From Tamarix chinensis (Eukaryota > Streptophyta > Magnoliopsida > Caryophyllales > Tamaricaceae), in contig CM060177.1 in assembly GCA_030549775.1 (NCBI GenBank), positions 93,926,236 through 93,990,235 of the forward strand: DNA of 64,000 nucleotides. The letters are read 5' to 3'. The notes below the pieces were generated by a model. It ran no database searches and was not told the origin of the DNA. It saw nothing but the letters and a program-made list of their open reading frames with translations. The position numbers were made by a program, and so were the translations under genes. Of the stretch, positions 26,501 through 39,200 are shown piece after piece. How positions within the stretch are numbered: position 1 is the stretch's first letter; each line of letters starts with the position of its first letter.

Positions 26501-27129
26501 TCCATAAGATGACTGTATATATAAAGCATATACTATATCCATACTATATGATATATCTACTATTGAAGAATAATTTCAACCACTAAACCCATAAAATAGA
26601 TTTGAAGTCAGATAGATAGAACATTAACCAATGGGTAAAAAATTTTGAGTTTGTCAACAATCATAAAACAACCGTAGACTACTATGAAAATGAAAACATA
26701 AATTTTGTCATCGATAGGAAAATAGTTGAATCATATACAATTGTAAATCAAAGTAGAGACTAACCTCCTTGGATTCAAACTCACTCTTGTTGATCTTACT
26801 AAAGAATCCATAATCCTATTCATAAGTCCAAACAAAAATAATAAATATTAGCAGATAATAGAAGAATTAAACTACTAATTGATATATTTGTCTTATTTTT
26901 TCACATAGTAACTAGATTCTCCAAAGACCCACTCTTCATCCACTAATCCATTTCACGAGGATAGGTAGTCCATTTTGAAATTGAAAATGGAATGCTATTA
27001 GGACCCTTGACTATAACAATAAATACAAAAACTCTACTAATTAAATAATCTAGTTGTTTTGGATATTCCTCAATAGAATAAGTCAATAGAAGAAACAAAT
27101 AGGTTAATATCCTCATATTTTAGTACTTC

Positions 27130-29265
27130 TTATTTGTAAAATAGGTGAATAATAAATTGCTTATATATATATATGGAAAAAAATACAAATAAACCAAAAA
27201 CCTCTAATGATTGCTTTCTTAAATCAGTAGCTAAAATTCTAAGTAAATTATTGCACTCTTGATCCCATAAAATAACTGACACACTATAAGTGTAATAATC
27301 TATTAGGACCTCAACCATATACCTGTAAATGATAAAGCAATAGTTAACAACCTAATCTAAAGCGGACTGTAATGAAATCAAAAAATATGTCATAAGCCCC
27401 AAAAAATAACCTTTGAGCGGTTTCAACATTAGTAATGGCACTAGTGGGAAAATCATAGTTTTTCACCAATTTTGGCCTTCCTCTTGCAATTAACACATGC
27501 AATATACCGCACTAATTTCCATATGCATTTACAACTCTGATAATTACCTTTACATTGTACTTACCAACCAATAATAGGAAAGACGGATACATTAAACCAA
27601 AAGAATATAGTATTCTCGATTAAAAAATGTTTTTTGATGGATATTTCAATACTAACAGGTCTTAACTTTAGCTTTTTAATTATCCTAACTTCAATATCCT
27701 CCACATCCCTGCTATAAAGTTCAAACATCTCCTAGCTAATACTACTGGTAGAAGGCCCCCCCTAAAGTAATAAGTTGAGAAAGAAAATCCTAACTGAGAT
27801 TAAAGTTGAGGTTGGCAGATATATACAAACATATATTTGTGGGAAAATGTATCATTAATTGTTCAAGGGAGTGTACTTGGAGCGAAAGTCTTGTGTTTCC
27901 TCAATGTCATTGTTGATAAAGAGTTTGCTAACATGGTAAGTATTTGCAACCTTGACCACACCTGTGAAGCAATATCATAACATTAGGATAAATAACTTAA
28001 GATAATGATGAATTATAATTCAAACTTTCTATCTACATATAGATATTCTTATTTACCACTGAAAGTATTAGGTTTTAACATTTGTAAAAGGACAACCACT
28101 AGCTTCTCATGAGGACCATCAATAAATATGAGAAGTTGATTCGCTTGACCTCCTTATATATAAAATTCAAGCTTAACCTTCATGCAATTTAATTAACAGG
28201 ATCCAACTATCAATATATAGAACCGAGATGTTATTAAGTGTGAAAAATAAAAAATAAAATAGGATGTTCTAAAATAGCCATTACTCTAGATCTTCCATCA
28301 GAATTTCCATGAACTTTGTGATATCCGCGTTCTCTTTATGTTCACAACTTCTCGGGGATTTCACCTTAATTATTTTCCCCATAACATCTAGACAACATCA
28401 CAAGGGAAGAAATAAAATGTAATTTAAGTAAATGTAACACAATATATAGATTGAATTATTATGAGGAATTTACTCTCACCAATCAACATTCTTGTATTGA
28501 CCCTCTCCCTTCTCAAGGACCCAAAAGTATTCAAATTGTACATATAAGATGGGAAGTTATCTTCACAAATTTTAGAAGAAATGGTGCCACCATAAAACCT
28601 TAGCTTGTCCAAATGTTGACATGCTTTATGATAGTAGTCATTGCCTTCAATAAAGAATTGATTTATTGAATAAACACAACCTTCCTTGAATTGCACTTGT
28701 AAGATGAGACGAGTGACTTTCTTGAATATGTGTGGATTCTCACACCTTACAATTAGTAAATTAGGATTGGATTAGGTTAAATAGAATTTGAATTTTACCA
28801 TCAATACACCTCTCAAAAAATATATTTGAATTCTATCTCTTCAGAAACCCATTACATTAGGTTAAAAAATATTGAGGGAAAAACCATCACCTAAATTACA
28901 TTAGCGTAAAGAAATAAGATTCTCACACCCTGTAATTGGTAAAATAAGATTGTAGTATTTTAAAAGGAAAATCAAACAAAAACAAAAAACTAATGCGAAC
29001 CAAAAATGGATTAGCCTTTAAAAAAATCAAATCGATTAAAAAAGAACAAAAAACTAATATACTCCAAAAATTAAACAAATAACAACTTAAGTAAATAGAA
29101 GTAAGGAGATTTTAATCAATATGCTTATCTGTCATGAAACACAAACTCCATTGTGTTAGGTTGTCCATGTATGAGTGCTACATAGACCCTACTAGCACGA
29201 ACCATGTTACTCCATCATTCCTCTGATGGATGGATTTGACTTAGGAGAGTATAATGAGTGGCCAT
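27130..29265 (-). pseudogene. RPA70-like single-strand-DNA-binding protein of the Helitron, decayed
   Basis: Reading leftward from the ATG at 29265, the first exon has MATHYTLLSQIHPSEE, a TGA stop, then MVRASRVYVALIHGQP, the usual Helitron RPA N-terminus. 28740-28480 gives FKEGCVYSINQFFIEG and FPSYMYNLNTFG (OB fold). Its 3' splice to 28387 restores LID-VMGKIIKVKS. Further blocks are PHEKLVVVLLQML (about 28100) and KLFINNDIEETQDFRSKY (about 27900). Next comes a Cys-rich stretch with CVNCKRKAKIGEKL (about 27450). The last block, VLIDYYTYSVSVILWDQECN (27318-27130), is the C-terminal OB fold. RPA-like proteins in plant Helitrons are thought to bind single-stranded transposition intermediates. The in-frame stop and a missing donor after the first exon make it a pseudogene. 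Exon limits are approximate, and the gene may extend a little left of 27130. Confidence 0.75.
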
Positions 29266-29708
29266 GTCGAAGGGAGATCAATTGGAAGAGGGTGTACTTA
29301 TTTCCTGAACATATACTATTAGATGGTTATAAATGATTGTATTTATACTCAATTAGATTGTAATTCAAATGGACCTGGTACATACCACTAGAGATTTGAA
29401 AATGAAGAAGACCGATGGACATGATTTGGGATTGACAATAGATTAATGAATTCATTAAATTTGGAAAAAAAATGGGGATTGATCGAAGATTAATGTATTT
29501 GTTGAAACTAAAGTAAATTGTGATTGTTTCAAGGATGGACATGAATTAGAAGAGGCATATTGTAATATTTGGCGGCATGGCACAAAATGCCCGAATTAAG
29601 TGGGAAAACCTTATGGAGATAGGCCAACAACTTTTCTATTTTTAAATAATTATAGTTAATAATTTAAAAATAATAAGATAAAACAAACACTATAAAATAT
29701 AACTTAGA

Positions 29709-30204
29709 TAATATGAAAATAGTGAGGTTGGCATTTGGTGCCTATGATGCACAAATATGATACTATTTATATAAGTATATTTCACTTATATATTTAGTAT
29801 AATTATAAAATATTTTTAACATATTTTAGTGTATATTTATAAAAAAATATATTAAATATAGATTAAAATGAACTAAAAATACACTAAAACTATATTAAAT
29901 ATATAGATGATAAGTCTAAAATTAGATACATCTTACATATATTAAACATAAATTAGTATAATTTTAATATATTTTGATATATATTTAATACATTTATACC
30001 TAAATATTATTATACTATAAAAGTATACTAAATATATACCTAAATATATTAAAAATATACTATAATTATACGAGAAACTCATCAAGTTCGAGCAATAATC
30101 TGTCTCCTCCGCCACCCCGTTGGCATTCGCCGTTTGACCGCCGGCGCTTAACCCTTTGCTCTGTTTACGCCGGCAAAATCCTCGGTTTTTCCCTACCAGT
30201 GACC
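29709..30204 (+). promoter_or_regulatory. Short upstream region and 5' leader of the RUS2-like gene
   Basis: 29709-30075 is extremely AT-rich, with many TATATTAAATATA-like words. 30090-30204 turns abruptly GC-richer and is probably transcribed leader. If the Helitron's 5' end is at 29708, only about 500 bases separate it from the start codon. No specific transcription-factor site is claimed. Confidence 0.4.
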
Positions 30205-33200
30205 ATGAAGTTACTGGTAAGTAATCTGCCAATTTCGTTTTTCGTCATTTGAGTTCATCAAAATTTTAGTTGAATTTCGTTGCTTAGCTTTCACAGGAAA
30301 TGAATGTTTTCATTCTGAAAACATCTCATGTCAATGCGTAGGAAATGATTACGATGAAGAAAAAGCAGAATGAAGTCAAGGAGGCGGAGACTTTGGTCTT
30401 CCCACCACGAGGTCCTGTGCGTTGGATTGAGAATTGTGAATCCGTCTCTCGGAAGTTTCAGTTCGATCTTGATGGCCAACTCTCGGTCAGTACCGCTTCA
30501 TTGAGATTGAATTAGGGCTTTGTCGATGTGGCTGACTGAATTTGAATTGCATTACAACTTTTTTTTTTAGAAATGTAGCATTTTAGTTTATGAATTTGTT
30601 TCTGTTAAAATTGACAAGCAGGATATAATTCAATCAAATTATATCCACCGTAATTTGGACGCAGGCATTTTTTATTTATTTTTCCTCTTTTGATGTTATT
30701 TGGCGTTTGAAACGCCTTGGTATTGTCTACTTCATCTTACTTGTGCGTACCATATGTGTATCCATTTCAATTAATTTTGTACCTAAAAATTTGTAAACAT
30801 TCAGTGGGGGAGGTTTATTTATTTATATATTTTGTTGGCCTTTTTCTGTGTTTGTGCTTACGTTGTTGCTGTATGAGTAATGCGCATCGTCTGTAACTTT
30901 GAAACATACAATATAACCTGACATATGATGAAACATGTTCACTTTCAAGTCTTTTGTGCGAAATGTACACTGAAGGTCTCTACAAAGCTAAGGTATTGAA
31001 TTCGGTTGAATATAAACTTTACTGAGGTAGTGCTTCACTTTTGGGAAATGCTCCTAGGACATAACTCTTTGGGTGCTCTAAAAAGCTCCTTTCGGTCATT
31101 TCTGGTCCTTAGTTGGGCAGGAGTATACATATATAGTATGTTATTTGTAAACTCACATCTCTCTCTTAATCCTCAATATTTAAACCCAAAGTTACTTGCG
31201 CTATCAGTCAAACTAGTGCTAATCATTAAATACCATTCTAGTTATGACAGTTTTTGATAAATTAAATGCTTTTGAGAGGTTATATACATTTAGTTATCAA
31301 GTTTAGCTTATGTTTCAGTCTACTTAGATTTAATAATATTTATATGCATAGATTCATTTTTTCAACATATCCTTGACAGGTCATTTTCTACCGTTCAATA
31401 AATTGAAATTTTCATGTTTCCTTTCATCCCTATTTTTGTTTCCCATCCCTATTTCTATATGACTACTGTGTTGAATTCTGACAAGTCAATTGATCACAAG
31501 ATGGCTGTATCTCAGTTACTTGTTCAGTATTGGGTCATGTCTTAGGCTCTTGTTGGTCTAGGAAGTTGTAGTAGGTTTACCTTCCATGATTAGAGCTAGA
31601 TTTATTTCCAATGTTTGATGTTATGTCTATTTCAAAGCAATTAGTGCCTAGTATAACTGAGTGATCAACAAGACTATTGAATTTTTGGTAGCCTGAAATT
31701 TGTTATTGAACTGCAATACATGTAATTAAATATCATCTGATACACCAATATATCCCCAATATAAATCACATTTTTGGCTTGCTGATATGTGGAATGTCCT
31801 ATACGCAATGTAAAATTAAATCATATGTATTCAGCTGATACAATACGTTTTGGCTGACATATCCCGATATTTTATTCATTCATATTTGCTGATATATAAC
31901 GAAATATGATGATTTTTGTTGTGGAAAAAATAGAACATCACACCGCAACATACAAGATATTGTTCGCGACTCTCTCATACCTCCACAGCTGCGGTTTTAT
32001 TGCTTGGTGTAGTACCTTTTTCTTTGCATCAGCAAAGTCTGTTTCATACAGATGTCTCCCATGGAAATTGTAACTTGACAGACCAGGGAATATTGTAGAA
32101 TTTATGAACTCAAGAAAGTTTTCAGGCTGTGGTGTGTGAATGCTTGATGAAAAGAGTGCCTAATTGGTGGGATTCTAGTATCTATTAAGGGAACCATAGT
32201 TGTAACAAGGCCCCATGTTCATTCCTAAGCTGTATTTGACTGTATTTGCTTTGTCTGGCACACAATTTTAGGCAATGTGTTGAATGCTTTAGAGATTTTA
32301 TTGCTGTATCCTTTAAACCTCAAACATTTATTTGTCAATTGCTTTTGCTATATAACTCAGTGATGTTGATTGCTCGTTGATGATCAGTGATTTAACCTAT
32401 CTGCTGAAATACTTGATTTTATTTTATATTGCTGCTCATATTGTGGTCTTGGTGCTGATTTTCACTTGTAGTAAGGATCCTTGTCCATTAGATCTTGACT
32501 GGTTTGGTGTCCAGTTTATCATCCTGTGATTCTGATGCTTTAAAGTTGGATTTCATAATTCTCCCTTGAAATCAACCATTATGACCAAAGAATAAAGGTC
32601 ATTGGTCTTCGAGTCTAAGGTCTTTTCTTTTATCAGAACTCTGTTATGCTTTCTAAGTACCTCCCACTGGTAATTTTTCATTACCTGTTATCACATCTTG
32701 TTTGTCAGTACTTGCCTCTTATGGTTTGGTTATTCGTTGCTTGCATCTTGTATTTACTTTGTCATTCTTAGCATCATATTTAATATCCTTAACAAAACAG
32801 TTGTTTGTGTTTCTTGCAGGTGAAGGTTCTTGATGATTCAAGGCCGGTATATAATCGGATAATTGAGTCCTTCCTCAATAAGTTTTTCCCTGCTGGTTAT
32901 CCATATAGGTAAGTGAGCTGAGTGACACACATTAGGTACATGTTTTGGCAAGCAAACTTCCTTGCTTCTTGATATTTCTTTCTCGTCCAGTGTGAATGAG
33001 GGTTACCTTAGATACACTCAGTTCCGGGCTGTGCAACATCTCACCAGTGCAGCATTGTCGGTGCTCTCCACTCAGGTTATTCTCTGATGTTAGCTAAACT
33101 ATTTGACTTTTTTGGTCTATTCATTTCTTTGCAATTTTTGAGTTTTATTTGTATTCTGGTTAATAATAGCGTGCATATTGCTGATGATCTGCTTACTCTA

Positions 33201-36200
33201 TCAATTGCCTGTTGATATTACTATTTCCTGAGAACCAAAGCCCTGATGTGTGGTTTGTGCCTCAATGTTCTTACTCTTTTGCAGTCCCTGCTGTTTGCTG
33301 CAGGATTACGACCTACACCTGCGCAAGCAACTGTGGTTAGTTGGGTAAGTCTAATTTTCAATGTTTGAGTGATGCTATTCGGGTTTCCAGTGACCCTTAA
33401 TCTCAGTATGCAGATTGGGTTCAATAAACCTAGTCTCAGGAGATACTTTGTTTGATTCATGGATGCAGATACTGAAGGATGGCATGCAACATGCAGGGAA
33501 GTTAATTTGCAGCAATCTTGGTGCTAGAATGGATTCTGAGCCAAAACGCTGGAGAATTCTGGGTTAGCATTGTAGGATGTTCCTTACTCCAAACAACTAA
33601 ACATAACTCCCATGACCCTAATATAAGGAGGGGGGGAATAAAGGGAAAAGAGAATACTTGGGTAGACCTGTGAGGTTTTACATCTGTCTGAAGCAAATGC
33701 TTTTCTGTGTCTTTTAGCTGATGTTTTGTATGACCTGGGTACTGGACTGGAAGTCGTTTCTCCCTTATGTCCACAGCTGTTCCTTGAGGTTGCAGGACTT
33801 GGAAATTTTGCAAAGGTACATATGTTTTTTTTGTCTAACTTTGAGTCAGTACCATGACTAAATATTCATCTGCCCTTGTTTGTTAAATTAAAAAAAGGTA
33901 GCATAAGAGTGAATTTCAACTCTTAGTTTTTTTTTTTATTCCTATAAAAAGTCAGCCAGAATCCTCACTTTCTCTAAAGTAATAAAGATGGGTAAACAGA
34001 AGTCCCTGCTCCACTGTCTCCTAGCTGCCTTCCATTCTACTTTGGCCTCATTGCTTATTGTACACCATCATATGTCTCCTTGGTCATAGAATTACATAGG
34101 TGATGCTATGAGGTGTCTGGCAGCGTTTAGAGCTGGCAGTTTACTATATTGGGTTGTGGATTGTCGCCATGCTTGGTGCTCACATATTGGCTGCCTCCAT
34201 TCCATGGTGTGATTTAGTCATCCCTATCTTCATAGTCTTATTGAGCGACGGAAGTATAGGACTTACTAAATTGAGTTCTCATTTGCATCAAGATTCGGAT
34301 AATAATTCACATGTGTCTGTTGGCTCAGTCCCTATTAGCTAGGCTATCTATGCAATTAATAGTAGAGGAGATGTAGGAAATGATCGGGGAATTTGTTGGA
34401 TTACTGGGTTGAAGATACTCCAAGAATTAGAGACCCTGGTGTCTCCCGATATTACCATACACCATACATGCCCCCTCTCCACATGCCAGTCCCTCCTATA
34501 TATCCCTACCACATTGACCTCCTCTCACCACATGACTCACCAACTAACAAACTCCCTAACTGAAATGCCCCCTGCCCAATAACAGAAAATGACAGCTACA
34601 CTAAGGGAATTAACTAACAGAAATATATTGAAAAATAGATATGCGTCCTGCCCAACTCATCCCCCTTCTCTATTGACTCTGCGTCTCACATATGTCCTCT
34701 TGATCAATGGCCATTAACACCCTCCCCTTGAACCTTCACCTTGTCCTCAAGGTGAAAAGCTGGAAACCTCTCGTTCAGTAGCTCAAAATCCTCCCAAGAA
34801 GACTCAAAATTTGGCAGCTCCCTCCATTTGATAAGCACTTCCAGTCGTCCTCTTCCTTTATAGCACAGGTCAAGCACCTGTTCAGGCTCCACTTGTAGTT
34901 CCGACTCTTCTGTCAGTGCTGTGGGAAAAGGCTGCACCTGTTGCTGATTTCCCACCGCTTGTTTCAGCATTGAAACATGGAACACGGGATGGATTGAGAC
35001 TGAACCTGGGAGGTCTAAACAATAGGCTACCTGCCCAACCTTAGCAGCTACACGGTAAGGCCCAAAGAATCTGGGAGCCAACTTCTCGTCCACCCGTTTA
35101 GCTAAGGACTTCTAGCGGTATGGCTTATGTTTCACATAGACTCATTCCCCAATTGACAGTTGCAGGTCTCTTCTTTTGCAGTCAGCCGTATCTTTCATCA
35201 ACTTTTGGGAACGCTCTAGGTGATACTTCAGCTCTGCTATCATGAGGTCTCTATCTCTCAACTCCTCATCCACGGCAGCTAGTGGAGTATTACCCTTTGT
35301 ATAACGGATCAACAGAGGAGGAGTCTTATTATAGGGAGCTTGGAAATGTGTAGTGTGTATAGCTAAGTGATAGGAAGTATTATACCAGTATTCAGCCCAT
35401 GCTAACCATTTGACCCACTGCTTAGGCTTGTCACAGCAGAAACAACTCAAATAGGTTTCTATACTCCTGTTCACCAACTCTGTTTGACCGTCGGTTTGAT
35501 GATGGTAAGTTGAGCTGTGCCTTAAAACTGTTCCCTGCAGCTTGAACAACTCTTGCCAAAAATGACTGACAAAAACCCTTGTCCCTTTCTGACACTATTG
35601 TGCGGGGGAATGCTGTGTAAGCGGACAATTTCTGTAAGGAAAACAATAGCCACAGACTGTGCAGTGAAATGGAGTTGTAGAGGAGTGAAGTGGGCATACT
35701 TGGACAGTTGGTCAACCACCACCAAAACGCAACTGTACCCCTCCGAGCGTGGCAACCCCTCTATGAAATCCATGGCTATGTCTTCCTAAACTTGCTCAAG
35801 GATTGGCAAAGGCTGCAATAACTTGGCCGGTGATAAAGTTTCTGTTTTGTGCTGCTGACATATGGCACAGGCTGCTACAAATTTCCACACCTGTTGCCTC
35901 ATATCCAGCTAGTACACATCTCGAGAGAGTCTATGGAAGGTGCGTAGGACCCCTGAGTGCCCTCCCACTACACCACCATGATATTCCTACAGTAACTGGG
36001 GAATGTAAACTGAATTAGTAGGAAGGACTAGCCGCCCTTTGAAGAGAAAATGTCCCTGATGCAGGGAATAATTTGCCACCGATCTTAGATTCATTTGTAA
36101 CTGTCGTTTGACCTGCCCAAAGTGTGAATCAACATCTATTTCGGCTTGTAAAACCATCCAATCATGCACCCATGTGGCCGTGAGAGTCAGCAAACATGTT

Positions 36201-39200
36201 TCCCCATTTTCCCTCTTGGATAAGGCATCTGCTACCTTATTTTCACATCCTAGCTTGTACTCAATGTCAAAATTGTAGCTCAGCAGCTTGATAACCCATT
36301 TTTGGTGTTCCTCTGCCACTTCCTATTGGTCTAGTAGGTGCCGAAGACTTTTCTGGTCGGTATGTATCGTAAATTTTTGCCCCAAAAGGTAGGGTCGCCA
36401 CCATTAAACTACCAGTACCACTGCCATTAGGTCTCTTTCATAGACAGATTTTGTGCGAGCTCTCTTTCCCAAAACTTGGCTAAAATAGGCAATCGGTTGC
36501 TGACCCTGCATAAGTACAGCTCCCAACCCAACTCTTGACGCATCAGTTTCTATAATGAAGGGCTGAGAAAAATCAGGCAATGCCAAAATAGGCACCTCAG
36601 TCATGGCTCTCTTAAGAGCTTCAAACACGAACGAGCTTCAGAGTTCCACCCAAAGAATTCTTTTTTCAATTGAGCCGTGAGAGGGGCCACTATTTGCCCA
36701 TATTTGGCCACAAATTTTCTATAGTAGCCTGTCAAACCCAACAAACCCCTTAGTTCTCTTAAGTTTCGTGGTGTGGGCCTCTCCAACATTGCCCTGATCT
36801 TTGTAGGGTCTGCTGCCACTCCTTGGCTTGAAGTGATGTGGCCTAAATATTCTAACTCTGTCTTACCAAATGAGCACTTCTTCTCATTTACAAATAAAGA
36901 GTGCGAGCGCAAGGTTTCTAAAGTTAGCTGCAAGTGTCTTCGGTGTTCCTCCAGGGTAGGGCTGTAGACTAATATATCATCCAAAAACACCAGAATGAAC
37001 TTTCGTAAGTAAGGCCTAAACACCTCATTCATTAATGATTGAAAAGTAGCCAAGGCATTTGTCAACCCAAATGGCATTATTAGGAATTCATAGTGGCCCT
37101 CATGCGTGTGAAAGGCAGTCTTAGGAACATCCTCGGACCTTACTCGAATCTGATGATACCCCGACTTTAGGTCCAATTTTGAAAATACTGTTGCTCCATG
37201 GACCTCATCCAGCAGCTCATCAATAATAGGAATAGGGAATTTGCCTTGAACTGTTACCCTTTTGAGTTCACGGTAATCCATACAAAACCTCCAACTCCCA
37301 TCTTTTTTCTTCACCAATAGTACCAGGTTAGAGAAGGGACTCCTACTTGGCTAAATAATCCTTGTGGTTAGCATTTCATGAACCAGCACCTCAATCTCAT
37401 TTTTTTGAATTTGGGGGTAGCGATAGAGTCTAACACTAACCGGTGCAGTGCTTGGTTTGAGCTCAATTTGGTGGTCACTTGCTCTTGGAGGTGGCAACCT
37501 AGTGGGCAGGACGAACACATCCTGGAACTTACTTACTACCTGCTGTACTTCCCAAGGTATCTCTCCGGACTCCTTGCTAACCTCTGAGCGGATCTCCAAG
37601 GCTGTACATTCCAACAATATCCCCTGCCCTTCCTTCAGGATGGTTCTCCTCATAGCCTTAAGGGAGACTTGGGTTCGACACAACCCAAGTTCCCCACGTA
37701 GTGTTAATGTGGAATTTCCTAGGCTGAATTTCATCACCAACGCCTTCCAGTTGATATGGGTCATTCCTAGCTTTGCTAACCGTTGCATCCCTAGGATAAT
37801 ATCCGCACTACCAAGTTCCAATGGTAAGAAATCTTCCACCACTTCAATTTCCTGTAAAGATACTGGCACCCCCTTACAAAGTTCCCGGGTTTGCACTGAT
37901 TCCCCCGTGCCCATAATGACCCCATAAGCGGAAGTGGTAGTGAGCAGCAAATTCAGTTCTTTAACAACATCTATTGCAATAAAATTATGGGTTGCCCCAC
38001 TATTAATTAGCACAGTGACTAGGTGAGCACCGATGGTACCTACTAACTTGAAAGCATGTGGATTGGTAAATCCAACCACAGAGTTCATTGACAACTCAAT
38101 CACCCCATCTACTTCCTCTACTTCTACTTGCTCCTCTTCCAACAGTTCAATCTCGCTCCCTTCCCCATTAATCGTTTGGCTCGATTCCTCCACTAACATG
38201 ACCTGTAGCACCCGGTTCCTGTATATATGCCTTGGATGGTACCTCTCTTCCCACTTAAAACACCGCCCCCTTTCCCGTCACCTCTGGAGCTCCTCATCTG
38301 TCAAGCATTGGAATCTACGATGACCGACGGTGTCCTCCAAGCTCCTCCCAGTGTCGCAATAGTCTAGCGACCCAAAGCCCCCACCATCGTGGGTCTGGAA
38401 CTGATAGGGGGGTTTGCAATTGTTGCCGATTGTGAGTTTGGGCCTGTCGAGTTTTTAGGGAATTGGGTATTGGGCTGAGGTCTTGCCGATTTTCCTGCAT
38501 GGCCTACTAACCCAATTCGCCTAGCCTCCGACCCAAATCCAAGTCCATGGTTCACCTGAATTTTGTTTCCCACTGACAGTGCCATTTCCATCATCTCTGT
38601 AGAACTTTTGAGTTTCAGTATTCGAATTTCTACCTTGATCTCTGGCCTCAGCCCATTGAGAAAAGTACTCTCAAGTACTTCTGCCGATGACCTTCCTCTT
38701 AATGGTGATGCCAGCAACTTGAATTTCTCCACAAATTCTTCTACTGAGTTCTCCTGTTTAATCGCCAGAAACCTCTCACACAATATTCCTTGATGGAGCG
38801 AGCGGAACCAATGGAGCATAACCTCCTTGAAACCGGACCATGAGCCAAACTGATGATTGTCTTCACTGTATTGGAACCACACTAGTGCTCTTCCTGCCAT
38901 AGCTATTGTCTCCATCTCCAACCTCTCCGAATCCAGAGTGTGATTTAAGTGGAAGTACCTCTTAGCTCTGAAGATCCAGCCATTTAGATCATCTCCATAA
39001 AAACTGGGAAATTCTAGCTGCCGAAAGGGCCTTGTCTCGACCCTTTCCCCAGCATCAGCATTAGTTTCTTCCCTATGGCTTCCTTCCTCCACTGATGCCC
39101 GTCTTCCTCCTCTAGTGGCCGAGCCCTCAGGTACCACCCTCTCTAGTAGCACTAGCAACTCATTTATCATTTTGTCCATTGATTCCATTCTTGTCTCCAT

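Larger units (their letters stand above)
6827..29708 (-). mobile_element. Large autonomous-type Helitron, degenerate, split by nested solo LTRs
   Basis: On the minus strand the element ends with a short hairpin (GTGC-ATC-GCAC), then GTGCAAAA and CTAG at 6827, followed by T. This is the standard plant Helitron 3' terminus. The same strand carries both genes expected of an autonomous plant Helitron: Rep/PIF1-helicase (7130-11494) and RPA70-like (27130-29265). A candidate 5' end, A|TCTAAGTTATATTTTATAG, lies at 29708 just upstream of the RPA gene; it resembles known 5' ends but is only a guess. Removing the nested LTR insertion with its duplicated site (16432-26173) leaves about 13 kb, a normal size for an autonomous Helitron. 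Both genes are broken, so the element is dead. The alternative is two separate Helitron fragments. Confidence 0.6.
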
